Assembly (NCBI RefSeq): GCF_012317045.1
Contig: NZ_CP051154.1
Coordinates: forward strand, 1,426,001 to 1,490,000
Length of the DNA: 64,000 bases
Direction: 5' to 3'
Origin: Leifsonia sp. PS1209
GTDB taxonomy: Bacteria; Actinomycetota; Actinomycetes; Actinomycetales; Microbacteriaceae
The position numbers were made by a program, and so were the translations under genes. Every line of letters starts with the position of its first letter. The stretch's first letter is position 1. The notes below the pieces were generated by a model. It was not told the DNA's origin. It did no database searches and saw nothing but the letters and a program-made list of their open reading frames with translations. Below, one piece after another: positions 8,666-17,708 of this stretch.

Positions 8666-9190
8666 ATGCGTACGAATGCAGTCGAGCTCGGTGCCGACCT
8701 CCTGGTCGACTTCCTCAACACCTACGACGTCGAAGACGGCGTCGACGCGATCGACGACGTCGCCGGATTCGCCGCCTGGGCGGAGGCGCGCGGCGTCGAG
8801 CCGGGCGACATGGAGGAGGCCAGGCGGGTGCGGGATGCGCTGCGCTCCGTGATCGACGGAGACGCAGCAGCCCTCCCGTCGGTCGAGCTGCAGACCACCT
8901 GCGGGGAGCGCGCCGTCGGCCTCACCGCCCGCACCGCGGCGCAGGCGGCGGTCGCGAGCTCGGTCATCCTGAGCATCCAGGGCAGGCTCGAACGCGTGAA
9001 GCTGTGCGGGGCGGACGACTGCCGCTGGGCGTTCTACGACAAGTCGCGCAACGGATCACGCACCTGGTGCAGCATGGGCGTCTGCGGCAACAGGCAGAAG
9101 GCGCGCACCTACCGCTCGAAGGCGACGGATGCGGAAGCCGACACCGACGCCGCTGACGCTACCGACGCTCGGGGTGGAACGCCCGCTTGA
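8666..9190 (+). CDS. CGNR zinc-finger transcriptional regulator
   Basis: 174-residue DNA-binding protein. The N-terminal half matches the stress-induced ABATE-type domain (LGADLLVDFLNTYD at the start). The C-terminal CGNR zinc finger is clear: a first Cys pair in LCGADDCRWAFYDKS, then WCSMGVCGNRQKA, with the namesake CGNR. An Asp/Ala/Thr-rich tail follows. The ATG chosen sits 6 nt after TACAAT; an in-frame start 48 bases upstream would lie inside the operator dyad. The last 32 bp overlap the end of the convergent acyltransferase gene. Confidence 0.88.
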   Translation: MRTNAVELGADLLVDFLNTYDVEDGVDAIDDVAGFAAWAEARGVEPGDMEEARRVRDALRSVIDGDAAALPSVELQTTCGERAVGLTARTAAQAAVASSVILSIQGRLERVKLCGADDCRWAFYDKSRNGSRTWCSMGVCGNRQKARTYRSKATDAEADTDAADATDARGGTPA

Positions 9191-9917
9191 CGCGCTCGAC
9201 CGCGTTGGCCGGGGGAGCCTCGTTGTACCGCTCGGCCAGCTCCTGCCCCGTGAGCCCGTGGATGGCCGCCATGATCTCGTCCGTCGCCTGACGGCGAGCG
9301 CGACCAGACTCCGCCGACCCGTACGTGCTCACGTCGATCGGCTCGCCGAACTTCACCGTGAACTTCCGGATGCGCGGCACCTTCGAGCCCACCGGCTGCA
9401 ACTCGTTCGTGCCGATCAGGCCCACCGGCACGACCAGTGCGCCCGTGGTGAGGGCGAGCCAGGCGACGCCCGTCCGCCCCTTGTACAGACGTCCGTCGAG
9501 CGAGCGCGTGCCCTCCGGGTACAGCGCGAACGCCGCTCCGGTGTCGATGATCCGCTTGGACTGGTCCAGCGCATCCTGAGCGGCCTGCCCTGCGCCGCGC
9601 TCGACGCCGACGGCTCCGATCGCCGTGAAGAACGTGCGGGACACCCAGCCCTTGAAACCGGTGCCCTCGAAGTAGTGCGACTTGGCGAGGAACTGCACGC
9701 GCCGCGGAGCCATCAGCGGGATGACGATGCTGTCGATGAACGACAGGTGGTTGCTCGCCAGGATGATCTTGCCGGTGCGCGGCACGTTCTTGCGGCCGAT
9801 GATCGTCGGCCGGTAGAGCAGCCGGGCGACGGGCCCGATGACCGAGCGCCCGAGCAGGTAGACGAAACCGGGCTTCTTCACCTCGGTCGTCCCATCGTCG
9901 GGTGCGGTCTGTGTCAC
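9159..9917 (-). CDS. 1-acyl-sn-glycerol-3-phosphate acyltransferase (PlsC family)
   Basis: Lysophosphatidic acid acyltransferase for phospholipid synthesis, 252 residues. The catalytic NHxxxxD motif is NHLSFID (about residue 53) and the acyl-acceptor motif EGTRS is near 135. Hydrophobic stretches near the catalytic motif fit membrane association. The GTG start lies 7 nt after a TACGCT box, hence likely leaderless, and rules out a longer upstream reading. The product has a basic C-terminus (VKRAFHPERR). Convergent with, and overlapping, the CGNR gene. Confidence 0.9.
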   Translation of the reverse strand: MTQTAPDDGTTEVKKPGFVYLLGRSVIGPVARLLYRPTIIGRKNVPRTGKIILASNHLSFIDSIVIPLMAPRRVQFLAKSHYFEGTGFKGWVSRTFFTAIGAVGVERGAGQAAQDALDQSKRIIDTGAAFALYPEGTRSLDGRLYKGRTGVAWLALTTGALVVPVGLIGTNELQPVGSKVPRIRKFTVKFGEPIDVSTYGSAESGRARRQATDEIMAAIHGLTGQELAERYNEAPPANAVERVKRAFHPERR

Positions 9918-9967
9918 GGATACGAGCGTAGTCTCGGGTGTATTCCGGGAACGGAATGCGTGCGGCC

Positions 9968-10834
9968 TCACCCGCCGTCGAACGGCCGGACCGGTTCGCA
10001 GCCGAACCCGCCGGTGTAGATCAGGCAGGCCGGGACGAACCCGGCGAACCGCACAGCGAGGGGCGAGCCGAACCAGGCGTTGTACAGCCGGGAGAAGTTG
10101 AGGTTGCCGAACGTGGAGCACGCGCCGGCCGGTCCCGTCGGCTTCGCCAGCGTCTCGGCGTTCGGCTGGTACGGCGTGTAGTTGTAGAGGTTGGCCGTCG
10201 CCTGGTTGGCGATGGTCACCGTGCTCGTGCCGCAGGTGGCGTCCGGGTGGTACTGGATGCTGTTCTTGCCGATCCGGTATCGCCAGTCACCGGGATGCAC
10301 GGTGTACTCCCGGAACTGCCACGCCGCCCGGTACACCTGGTTGAAGAACCCGAAGAACTTCGCGTCGCACTCCGCGGTGTCCGGGCACGCGTATCCCGTT
10401 GCCTTCTGGTATCCGGATGCGCTCGGCGCGGTGAGCAGCGACTGCTCCTTCTGCAGCAGCACGAGCAGCACCCGCGGGCTGATCGTGCACGCGGCGGCGA
10501 CCCGCGCGATGACGTTGCTCGCCCGCTCGTTGCGCTGGCCGCGGAGCGCCGTGCAGCGCTCGGGGGAGGCCGCGACATCCGGGGTGTCGACGCGGTAGCG
10601 CGACAGGCAGGGCACGCCGTCCTTGGGTTTGCACGGGCGAGCGGCCAGGAACTTCTGGATGTCGGCCTGCGTCATCGAGTTCGGGTTGAAGAAACTGTCG
10701 TCGCTGATGATGTCGCCGGGATCGAACGACGCCTTCTGCTCGGCGAACACGCCGACGGCGGGCACCAGGGTGAAGACGGCGGCCAGGGCGGCCACCCCGG
10801 AGAGTGCGCGCCACCGTCGGCGAAGGAATCCCAC
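9968..10834 (-). CDS. Secreted protein, lysozyme/transglycosylase-like in appearance
   Basis: 288 residues with a Sec signal (basic MGFLRRRW, hydrophobic core, cut near VFA-EQ). The mature part has six or more cysteines, probably disulfide-bonded. The stretch PRVLLVLLQKEQSLL with a buried-type glutamate resembles the catalytic helix of lytic transglycosylases, and YRAAWQFREYTVHP is aromatic-rich. Similar secreted proteins occur across Microbacteriaceae, but I cannot name a characterised one. The GTG start is 7 nt after the gabT copy 2 stop, so it is the second gene of that operon. Confidence 0.7.
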   Translation of the reverse strand: MGFLRRRWRALSGVAALAAVFTLVPAVGVFAEQKASFDPGDIISDDSFFNPNSMTQADIQKFLAARPCKPKDGVPCLSRYRVDTPDVAASPERCTALRGQRNERASNVIARVAAACTISPRVLLVLLQKEQSLLTAPSASGYQKATGYACPDTAECDAKFFGFFNQVYRAAWQFREYTVHPGDWRYRIGKNSIQYHPDATCGTSTVTIANQATANLYNYTPYQPNAETLAKPTGPAGACSTFGNLNFSRLYNAWFGSPLAVRFAGFVPACLIYTGGFGCEPVRPFDGG

Positions 10835-10841
10835 GTCAGGC

Positions 10842-12179
10842 TCAGCCGAAGGTGGCGAGGGCTTCTTCGATCACGGACGCCGCGTCGTCGATCAGCTCCT
10901 CGCTGATGACGACCGACGGCAGCAGGCGCAACACGCTGTCCCAGCTTCCGGCGTCGAGCGGGATGACGCCGTTCGCGGTCGCGTGCGCGAGGATCGCCTT
11001 CAGCGCATCCGGGTTCGGGGTCTTCGTGCCTGGGATGACCAGCTCGACGCCGAACATCGCGCCCTTGCCGCGCACCTCGCCGACCACGGCGAAGCGGTCC
11101 GCCCAGTCGCCGATGCGCGCCCAGAGCGCCTTCTCGACCCGCTGCGCCTCGGCGAGCAGGTCCTCTTTCTCGAAGACATCGAAGACGGCGAGCGCTGCCG
11201 CGGTGGAGACCGGGTTGCCGCCGAACGTTCCTCCGATGCCGCCCGGCTGCACAGCATCCATGATCTCGGCGCGGCCGGTGACCGCCGCGAGCGGGAAGCC
11301 GCCCGCGATGCCCTTGGCGCTCGTGACGAGGTCGGGGACGACGCCGTGGTGCTCGATCGAGTACCACGTGCCCGTTCGGCCGATACCCGCCTGGATCTCG
11401 TCGGCGACGAAGACGATGCCGTTCTCCGTGCAGAACTCGGACAGCCGCTTGAAGTATCCGGGGGCCGGGATGATGATGCCGCCGTCGCCCTGGATCGGCT
11501 CGACGAACAGCGCCGCCAGCTCGGTGGCTCCGATGTGGGTGTTGATGTAGTCGATGGTGCGCTCTGCCGCCTCCTCGCCCGTCATCCCCTCCGGGTCGCG
11601 GAACGGGTAGCTGATCGGCACGCTGTAGATCTCGCCGGGGAACGGGCCCATGCCCGCGCGCTCCGGCCAGGGGCGGTACGTCATCGCCATCGTCAGGTTG
11701 GTGCGGCCGTGGAAGGCGTGATCGAGCGTGGCGATGGCGCGGCGGCCGGTGAACTTGCGGGCGATCTTCACCGCGTTCTCGACGGCCTCCGCACCCGAGT
11801 TGACCAGGATGCTGTGCTTCTCGAAGTCGCCGGGGGTGATCTCGGCCAGCTTCTCGGCGACGCGCACGTAGTTCTCGTACGGCGTGACCGTGAACAGGGT
11901 GTGCGTGAGTTTCGACGCCTGCTCGAACGCGGCGGCGGCGACCTCGGGATGCGCGTGACCGATGGTCGTGACGCCGATGCCGCAGCCGAGGTCGATCAGC
12001 CTGTTGCCGTCGACGTCGACCAGGATCGCGCCGGAGCCGGACTCCATGTAGATGTTCGCGAGGGTGCCCGCCCCGCGGCTGACCGACGCGACCCTGCGCT
12101 CCTGCAGCTCGATGGAGCGAGGGCCGGGAAGAGCGGTGACGAGGTTGCGGGTCTGCGGGACCGAGAATTCGCGAGTCAT
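10842..12179 (-). CDS. gabT: 4-aminobutyrate aminotransferase (copy 2)
   Basis: Class III PLP aminotransferase, 445 residues, strongly similar to copy 1 along its length. Motifs: VNSGAEAVENAVKIAR, DEIQAGIGRTG and the lysine motif SAKGIAGGFPL. I chose the ATG giving MTREFSVPQT because TACGAT lies exactly 7 nt before it; an ATG nine bases earlier overlaps that box. The substrate preference may differ from copy 1 (GABA, 5-aminovalerate or another omega-amine). Followed in the same operon by the secreted protein gene. Confidence 0.9.
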   Translation of the reverse strand: MTREFSVPQTRNLVTALPGPRSIELQERRVASVSRGAGTLANIYMESGSGAILVDVDGNRLIDLGCGIGVTTIGHAHPEVAAAAFEQASKLTHTLFTVTPYENYVRVAEKLAEITPGDFEKHSILVNSGAEAVENAVKIARKFTGRRAIATLDHAFHGRTNLTMAMTYRPWPERAGMGPFPGEIYSVPISYPFRDPEGMTGEEAAERTIDYINTHIGATELAALFVEPIQGDGGIIIPAPGYFKRLSEFCTENGIVFVADEIQAGIGRTGTWYSIEHHGVVPDLVTSAKGIAGGFPLAAVTGRAEIMDAVQPGGIGGTFGGNPVSTAAALAVFDVFEKEDLLAEAQRVEKALWARIGDWADRFAVVGEVRGKGAMFGVELVIPGTKTPNPDALKAILAHATANGVIPLDAGSWDSVLRLLPSVVISEELIDDAASVIEEALATFG

Positions 12180-12271
12180 GTGTTCCATCGTATGCGGCGC
12201 TCGCTGTCAGGTTGGGCAAAGGAGGATGCGGCAGACTGGGTACTCCTGCCCGCATTCCGGAAAGTATCACT

Positions 12272-13234
12272 GTGCGCAAAACTCTCTCGATCGTCACCGC
12301 CGCCCTCGTCGTGGCCGGGCTCGCCGCCTGCAGCTCGGGGGCGCCGAGTAGTCCGACACCGGATGCGAACGGGTGCCTGAACATCCAGCCGGGTGACGCG
12401 TCGAAGTCGATCACCGTGGATGGGAAGTTCGGTGCGACGCCGAAGGTCACCATCCCGACGCCGCTGAAGACCACGGACATCGAGCGCACCGTCGTGATCA
12501 AGGGCAACGGAGCAGTGGTCAAGGGCGGAGACAGCATCGGCATCGCGCTGGTCGCATACAACGGCACCACCGGCAAGGAGCTGACCCCCGCCGCCGGTTT
12601 CGACGGCCAGCCGGCGCAGTCGATCAAGGTGGACGACAAGGCGTTCGTCCCTGGGCTCGTCCGCGCCGTCGAGTGCCTGCCGCTCAAGTCGCGCGTCGTG
12701 CTCACCTCCACCACCAAGGAGGCCTTCGGCGATGCGGACGTCTCGTCGCTCAAGCTCAAGGCCAGCGACCCTGTCGTCTTCGTCGCCGACCTCGTTGAGA
12801 AAGAGCCGACCAGGGCCACCGGCAAGTCCGTCACTCCGCCTGAGGGCTTCCCGACGGTGAAGCTCGCGAAGGATGGCGCGCCGACGGTCACTATCCCGAA
12901 GACCGACCCGCCCACCGAGACGAAGATCGGCGTCCTCAAGCAGGGCGACGGCGCAGAGGTGAAGGCCACCGACACGGTCACCATCCAGTACTCCGGCCTG
13001 CTCTGGCGCAATGGCCAGGTCTTCGACTCCACATGGGCGAAGGGGCAGGCATACTCCGGCGTCGCCTCCCAGTTCGTCCCCGGATTCACCAAGGCTCTCG
13101 TCGGCCAGAAGGTCGGCTCGCAGATCATCGCGATCATCCCGCCCGCCGACGGCTACGGAAGCAAGGGCAACGGCGACATCAAGGGCACGGACACGATGGT
13201 GTTCGTGGTCGACATCCTGAAGGCCGTGAGCTAG
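12272..13234 (+). CDS. FKBP-type peptidyl-prolyl isomerase lipoprotein
   Basis: Extracytoplasmic folding factor, 320 residues. The signal peptide ends in a lipobox (LAAC at about 19-22), so it should be lipid-anchored. There are two FKBP-like regions: a degenerate one (about 45-165) and a canonical C-terminal one (about 225-320) with VTIQYSGLLWRNGQVFDST, FVPGFTKALVGQKVGS and IPPADGYG. The GTG start has GGAAAG 9 nt upstream and gives the signal peptide directly. Divergent from gabT copy 2. Confidence 0.9.
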   Translation: MRKTLSIVTAALVVAGLAACSSGAPSSPTPDANGCLNIQPGDASKSITVDGKFGATPKVTIPTPLKTTDIERTVVIKGNGAVVKGGDSIGIALVAYNGTTGKELTPAAGFDGQPAQSIKVDDKAFVPGLVRAVECLPLKSRVVLTSTTKEAFGDADVSSLKLKASDPVVFVADLVEKEPTRATGKSVTPPEGFPTVKLAKDGAPTVTIPKTDPPTETKIGVLKQGDGAEVKATDTVTIQYSGLLWRNGQVFDSTWAKGQAYSGVASQFVPGFTKALVGQKVGSQIIAIIPPADGYGSKGNGDIKGTDTMVFVVDILKAVS

Positions 13235-13301
13235 CGCTTCGCGTGACCATAAAATATAAAAATAAGAGACACTAGAGGTCTGAAGTTCGTTACGTTTATT
13301 T

Positions 13302-13320
13302 GAACAACGACACGTTGTTC
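13302..13320. promoter_or_regulatory. Dyad in AT-rich leader of secreted orphan
   Basis: A perfect 8-bp inverted repeat GAACAACG / CGTTGTTC with a 3-nt centre, 22 bp before the GTG of the next gene. It lies in an AT-rich stretch (13235-13340) unlike the surrounding DNA. An operator or a small mRNA hairpin are both possible. Confidence 0.4.
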
Positions 13321-13341
13321 AACGAAGAACGGAATGAACTG

Positions 13342-13884
13342 GTGAATAGAAGATCGATCTTCTTTGTCACGCTTGCCGCCGCGATGCTCTGCGTCCCTAC
13401 TGCGGCAAACGCGAGCGAAAGCGCGCCGAACACCATCGAGGCGTCCTCGGGCGTCGCGGTGCTCGACGTGAGCGAGCGTGCCACGAACGCTGAACTCCAC
13501 CGCCTGTCCGGTACCCAGACGAAGGATGAGATACAGCGGCTGAAGGCTCTCGGCCTAGGAACAGCCGTTCTCGTGGATGGTGAAACTGGTGAAGAGCTCG
13601 CGGCGGTGCACACCGAACCGGATGCTCGGACTTCGCGCGCGATCTCGATCCTGGGGCCGGGATGTTCGCTCACGAGCACGTGCATGAAGACCGCTGACGG
13701 TGTACCCCGCGGATACACCGGAACGGGGACCATGACGATGAGCATCCCCGGAGTCGTATCGTTTGCAGCAGGGGATCGCGATAGCAGCATCAAGACGGCG
13801 ACCGGCACCACGCACTCGGTCAAGCGAACGTTGATGATCTACTTCGCCCAGCAGCAGACGGCGAAGGCGGTTACGCGGTCCTGA
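13342..13884 (+). CDS. Secreted orphan protein in AT-rich patch
   Basis: 180 residues from the GTG that directly gives a Sec signal (MNRRSIFF, cut near ANA-SE). The mature protein has a helical, charged first half and a C-terminal part with two close cysteines (PGCSLTSTC), then GYTGTGTMTM and a Gly/Ser/Thr-rich end. I recognise no family. The upstream 100 bases and the first codons (AGA, ATA) are AT-rich compared with neighbours, which suggests recent transfer. Small secreted actinobacterial proteins with a GC...C then GYxGTGT pattern exist, but homology is unproved. Confidence 0.6.
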   Translation: MNRRSIFFVTLAAAMLCVPTAANASESAPNTIEASSGVAVLDVSERATNAELHRLSGTQTKDEIQRLKALGLGTAVLVDGETGEELAAVHTEPDARTSRAISILGPGCSLTSTCMKTADGVPRGYTGTGTMTMSIPGVVSFAAGDRDSSIKTATGTTHSVKRTLMIYFAQQQTAKAVTRS

Positions 13885-13987
13885 CCGGGCCGCCCGACTC
13901 GATTCGAGCGCCGTCGGGGAGTCCTGGCGGCGCTCGGAGCTGTGGGCGGCTCGACCACCGCTGTAGTCGGCACCATACGATGAGTTC

Positions 13988-15079
13988 GTGTCCAACGTGC
14001 GCAGAGTCATCATCCTCGGTTCCACCGGTTCGATCGGCACCCAAGCCCTCGACGTCATCCAGGCGAACCCCGACCGCTTCACCGTGGTCGGGCTCACCGC
14101 CGGCAGCAACGCGGACGAGCTCGCCGCGCAGGCCGAGCGGTTCGGGGTGCGGGAGACCGCGCTCGGGGCCGACGACTCCGAGCGGCTGGTGCGCGGCGTC
14201 GAGGCCGATGTCGTGCTCAACGGGATCACCGGCTCCGTCGGCCTGGGCCCGACGCTCGCCGCGCTGGAGACGGGCGCGAGCCTGGCACTCGCCAACAAGG
14301 AGTCGCTGATCGTGGGCGGAGCGCTCGTGAAGGCGGCGGCCGCCCCTGGGCAGATCGTCCCCGTCGACTCCGAGCACTCCGCCATCGCGCAGGCGCTGCG
14401 TTCCGGCACGCACAGCGAGGTGCGGCGGCTGGTGCTGACCGCATCCGGTGGGCCGTTCCGGGGCAGAAGCCGCGCATCCCTCGCGGACGTCACCCCCGGG
14501 GAGGCGCTCGCGCACCCCACCTGGGACATGGGACTCGTCGTCACCACGAACTCGTCGACCCTGGTCAACAAGGGGCTCGAAGTGATCGAGGCGCACCTGC
14601 TGTTCGATGTGCCGTACGACAGGATCGAGGTGACGGTGCACCCGCAGTCCGTCATCCACTCGATGGTGGAGTTCGTGGACGGCTCGACCATCGCGCAGGC
14701 TTCTTCTCCGGACATGCGGCTCCCGATCTCGCTCGGCCTCGACTGGCCGAACCGGGTGCCGGGCGTCGGCGTCCCCCTCGACTGGACCGCCGCGCACAGC
14801 TGGACCTTCGAGCCGCTCGACGCCGAGGCGTTCCCCGCCGTCGCGCTGGCGAAACGCGTCGGAGAGGCGGGGGAGACGTACCCGGCCGTGTTCAACGCCG
14901 CGAACGAGCAGGCCGTCGCCGCCTTCCACGCCGGGGCCATCGGCTACCTCGACATCGTCGACACCGTCGAACGGGTGGTGGAGGCGCACCGCCCGGCCGG
15001 CGAGCTCACCCGCGAGAGCCTCGCGGAGGCCGAGCGCTGGGCGCGGGATGCCGCCGACCGGTTGATCGCCGCCGCATAG
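13988..15079 (+). CDS. dxr: 1-deoxy-D-xylulose 5-phosphate reductoisomerase
   Basis: Second step of the MEP isoprenoid pathway, 363 residues, NADPH-dependent. Motifs: NADPH-binding [12 protein letters not shown] at the N-terminus, [10 protein letters not shown] (about 100), the metal-binding PVDSEHSAI (about 125) and the flexible-loop region ASGGPFRG. The GTG is 6 nt after TACGAT, so the mRNA is probably leaderless. Same order as in M. tuberculosis: dxr, rip1, ispG. Confidence 0.96.
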   Translation: MSNVRRVIILGSTGSIGTQALDVIQANPDRFTVVGLTAGSNADELAAQAERFGVRETALGADDSERLVRGVEADVVLNGITGSVGLGPTLAALETGASLALANKESLIVGGALVKAAAAPGQIVPVDSEHSAIAQALRSGTHSEVRRLVLTASGGPFRGRSRASLADVTPGEALAHPTWDMGLVVTTNSSTLVNKGLEVIEAHLLFDVPYDRIEVTVHPQSVIHSMVEFVDGSTIAQASSPDMRLPISLGLDWPNRVPGVGVPLDWTAAHSWTFEPLDAEAFPAVALAKRVGEAGETYPAVFNAANEQAVAAFHAGAIGYLDIVDTVERVVEAHRPAGELTRESLAEAERWARDAADRLIAAA

Positions 15080-15137
15080 CTTTACCGCATAGCTTTCCCC
15101 CGGCTGGTTCCAAGCTGATCGCGGCTAGCCTGTAGCC

Positions 15138-16469
15138 GTGGAATCCGTGCTGCTCTTCGTCCTCGGCGTCGTCATCATCCTGGCGGGCGTCGCACTGTCG
15201 ATCGCGCTGCACGAGATCGGCCACCTCGTGCCGGCGAAGCTGTTCGGCGTCAAGGTGACGCAGTACATGATCGGCTTCGGCAAGACGCTGTTCTCGTTCC
15301 GTCGCGGCGAGACGGAGTACGGCGTGAAGGCCATCCCGCTCGGCGGCTACATCTCCATGATCGGGATGTTCCCCCCTGGCAAGGAGGGCGGCTCCGGCCG
15401 CAACGCCACCACCGGGTTCATGCAGTCGATGGCCCAGGATGCGCGGTCGGCGAGCGCAGAGACCGTGCTCGTCGGCGAGGAGAACCGCACCTTCTACAAG
15501 CTGCCGGTGTGGAAGCGCATCATCATCATGTTCGGCGGACCGTTCATGAACCTCCTCATCGGCGTCGTGCTGTTCGGCGTGCTGCTGATGGGCTTCGGCA
15601 CCGCGCAGCAGTCGACGACGGTGGCGACCGTGAGCCAGTGTGTCATCGCGTCGAACAGCGCGCGCCAGACCTGCGCGGCCGACGATCCCACCGCACCGGC
15701 CGCCGCGGCGGGCATCAAGCCGGGCGACACCATTGTGAGCATCGACGGCACGCCGATCACCAGCTGGGCGCAGTCCACCAAGATCATCCGCGAGTCCGCC
15801 GACCGCACCCTCTCCGTCGTCGTCACGCGCGATGGGGCGCAGAAGACTCTGGCCCTCACCCCCAAGACCAACACAGTCGCCAAGACCGACGCATCCGGTG
15901 CCGTCGTCAAGGACGCGGACGGCAAGGTCGCAACGCTCACGGCCGGATTCGCCGGCATCGGGTCGCTGCAGAAGCTGGTGCCGCAGCCGATCACCTCGGT
16001 GCTCCCCGCCGTCGGGGCGCAGACCGGAGCGGTCGTCGGCGTGATCATCCACCTGCCGCAGCGCATGGTCGACGTCTGGAACGCGGCGTTCGGCTCGGGG
16101 GAGCGCGACCCGAACGGGCCGGTGAGCCTGGTCGGAATCGGGCGGGCGGCCGGAGAGCTCACGGCGCTCGACGGCGTACCGGTGATCGACAAGGTGTACT
16201 CGATGATCGGGATCCTGGCGTCCCTGAACATCGCCCTGTTCGTCTTCAACCTCATCCCGTTGCTCCCGCTCGACGGCGGACACATCGCCGGGGCGGCGTG
16301 GGAGGGCATCCGGCGCACGTTCGCGAAGCTGTTCAAGCGTCGCGACCCCGGGCCCGTCGACATGGCCAAGCTGATGCCGCTGACCTTCGCGGTCGTGATC
16401 GTCCTCGGCGGGATGAGCGTGCTGCTGATGTACGCGGACATCGTCAAGCCGATCAACCTGTTCGGCTAG
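15138..16469 (+). CDS. rip1: Site-2 intramembrane metalloprotease (RseP/Rip1, M50)
   Basis: Membrane zinc protease that cleaves anti-sigma factors and other membrane proteins, 443 residues. Zinc site HEIGH is in the first membrane helix (about residue 26) and the third ligand is in PLDGGH near 380. A PDZ domain is visible around 185-260 ([15 protein letters not shown]). An unusual low-complexity insertion rich in Lys/Asp/Ala/Thr follows the PDZ region. TAGCCT lies 6 nt before the GTG, so transcription can start here independently of dxr. Confidence 0.94.
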   Translation: MESVLLFVLGVVIILAGVALSIALHEIGHLVPAKLFGVKVTQYMIGFGKTLFSFRRGETEYGVKAIPLGGYISMIGMFPPGKEGGSGRNATTGFMQSMAQDARSASAETVLVGEENRTFYKLPVWKRIIIMFGGPFMNLLIGVVLFGVLLMGFGTAQQSTTVATVSQCVIASNSARQTCAADDPTAPAAAAGIKPGDTIVSIDGTPITSWAQSTKIIRESADRTLSVVVTRDGAQKTLALTPKTNTVAKTDASGAVVKDADGKVATLTAGFAGIGSLQKLVPQPITSVLPAVGAQTGAVVGVIIHLPQRMVDVWNAAFGSGERDPNGPVSLVGIGRAAGELTALDGVPVIDKVYSMIGILASLNIALFVFNLIPLLPLDGGHIAGAAWEGIRRTFAKLFKRRDPGPVDMAKLMPLTFAVVIVLGGMSVLLMYADIVKPINLFG

Positions 16470-16524
16470 GCACCGCACACCCCGCGCCCAGCCGGTTCCC
16501 AAACAGCCGCGTAGGATTGGGGAC

Positions 16525-17679
16525 GTGGCAGCAATCAACCTGGGGATGCCGAAGGTTCCCGAAACACTCGCACCCCGACGCAAGTCCCGTCAGATCAAGG
16601 TCGGCAAGGTCCTCGTCGGCGGCGACGCCCCGATCAGCGTCCAGTCGATGACCACGACGCCGACCACCAACATCAACGCGACCCTGCAGCAGATCGCCGA
16701 GCTCACCGCATCCGGATGCGACATCGTCCGGGTGGCCGTGCCGAGCCGCGACGACGCGGAGGCGCTGCCGATCATCGCGAAGAAGAGCCAGATCCCGGTC
16801 ATCGCGGACATCCACTTCCAGCCCAACTACGTCTACGCGGCCATCGACGCCGGATGTGCGGCCGTGCGCGTCAACCCGGGCAACATCCGCAAGTTCGACG
16901 ACCAGGTCGGCAAGATCGCCGCAGCCGCCAAGGCAGCGGGCGTCTCGCTCCGCATCGGCGTCAACGCCGGATCGCTCGAACCCAGCCTGCTGCAGAAGTA
17001 CGGCAAGGCCACCCCGGAGGCGCTCGTCGAGAGCGCGGTCTGGGAGGCGAGCCTGTTCGAGGAGCACGACTTCCACGACTTCAAGATCTCGGTCAAGCAC
17101 AACGACCCGATCGTGATGGTCAAGGCGTACCGCCAGCTCGCCGAGCGCGGCGACTGGCCCCTGCACCTCGGTGTCACGGAGGCCGGGCCGGAGTTCCAGG
17201 GCACGATCAAGTCGGCGACGGCGTTCGGCATCCTGCTCTCCGAGGGCATCGGCGACACGATCCGCGTCTCGCTCTCCGCTCCTCCCGCGCAGGAGGTCAA
17301 GGTCGGCCTGCAGATCCTGCAGTCGCTCAACCTCCGCGAGCGCAAGCTCGAGATCGTCTCCTGCCCGAGCTGCGGACGTGCCCAGGTGGATGTGTACAAG
17401 CTCGCCAACGACGTCACCTCCGGCCTCGAGGGCATGAGCGTCCCGCTGCGTGTCGCCGTCATGGGCTGCGTCGTCAACGGACCGGGCGAGGCCCGCGAGG
17501 CCGACCTGGGTGTTGCATCCGGCAACGGCAAGGGCCAGATCTTCGTCAAGGGCGAGGTCATCAAGACCGTGCCGGAGGCCGAGATCGTGCAGACCCTGAT
17601 CGCGGAGGCCAACCGCCTGGCGGCCGAGATGCCCGACGTGACCTCCGGTGAGCCGACGGTCACGGTGGGCGCGCACTAG
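16525..17679 (+). CDS. ispG: 4-hydroxy-3-methylbut-2-enyl diphosphate synthase
   Basis: Penultimate MEP pathway enzyme, 384 residues, with a [4Fe-4S] cluster. The cluster ligands are in SCPSCGR (about 283) and [10 protein letters not shown] (about 315). The N-terminal TIM barrel begins around [17 protein letters not shown] lies 7 nt before the GTG start. It is the last gene of the dxr-rip1-ispG set and is convergent with the RNB gene; no strong terminator hairpin is visible in the 29-bp gap. Confidence 0.96.
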   Translation: MAAINLGMPKVPETLAPRRKSRQIKVGKVLVGGDAPISVQSMTTTPTTNINATLQQIAELTASGCDIVRVAVPSRDDAEALPIIAKKSQIPVIADIHFQPNYVYAAIDAGCAAVRVNPGNIRKFDDQVGKIAAAAKAAGVSLRIGVNAGSLEPSLLQKYGKATPEALVESAVWEASLFEEHDFHDFKISVKHNDPIVMVKAYRQLAERGDWPLHLGVTEAGPEFQGTIKSATAFGILLSEGIGDTIRVSLSAPPAQEVKVGLQILQSLNLRERKLEIVSCPSCGRAQVDVYKLANDVTSGLEGMSVPLRVAVMGCVVNGPGEAREADLGVASGNGKGQIFVKGEVIKTVPEAEIVQTLIAEANRLAAEMPDVTSGEPTVTVGAH

Positions 17680-17708
17680 GCGCGACGCTCCGTCACCCTC
17701 TGCCGCAG

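Noticed and set aside
13895..13910. GACTCGATTCGAGC near 13896, resembling an end of the palindromic repeat
   Set aside because: Only about 11 bases match, with no second arm or loop; it could be a remnant or chance, so it was not counted as a fifth copy.
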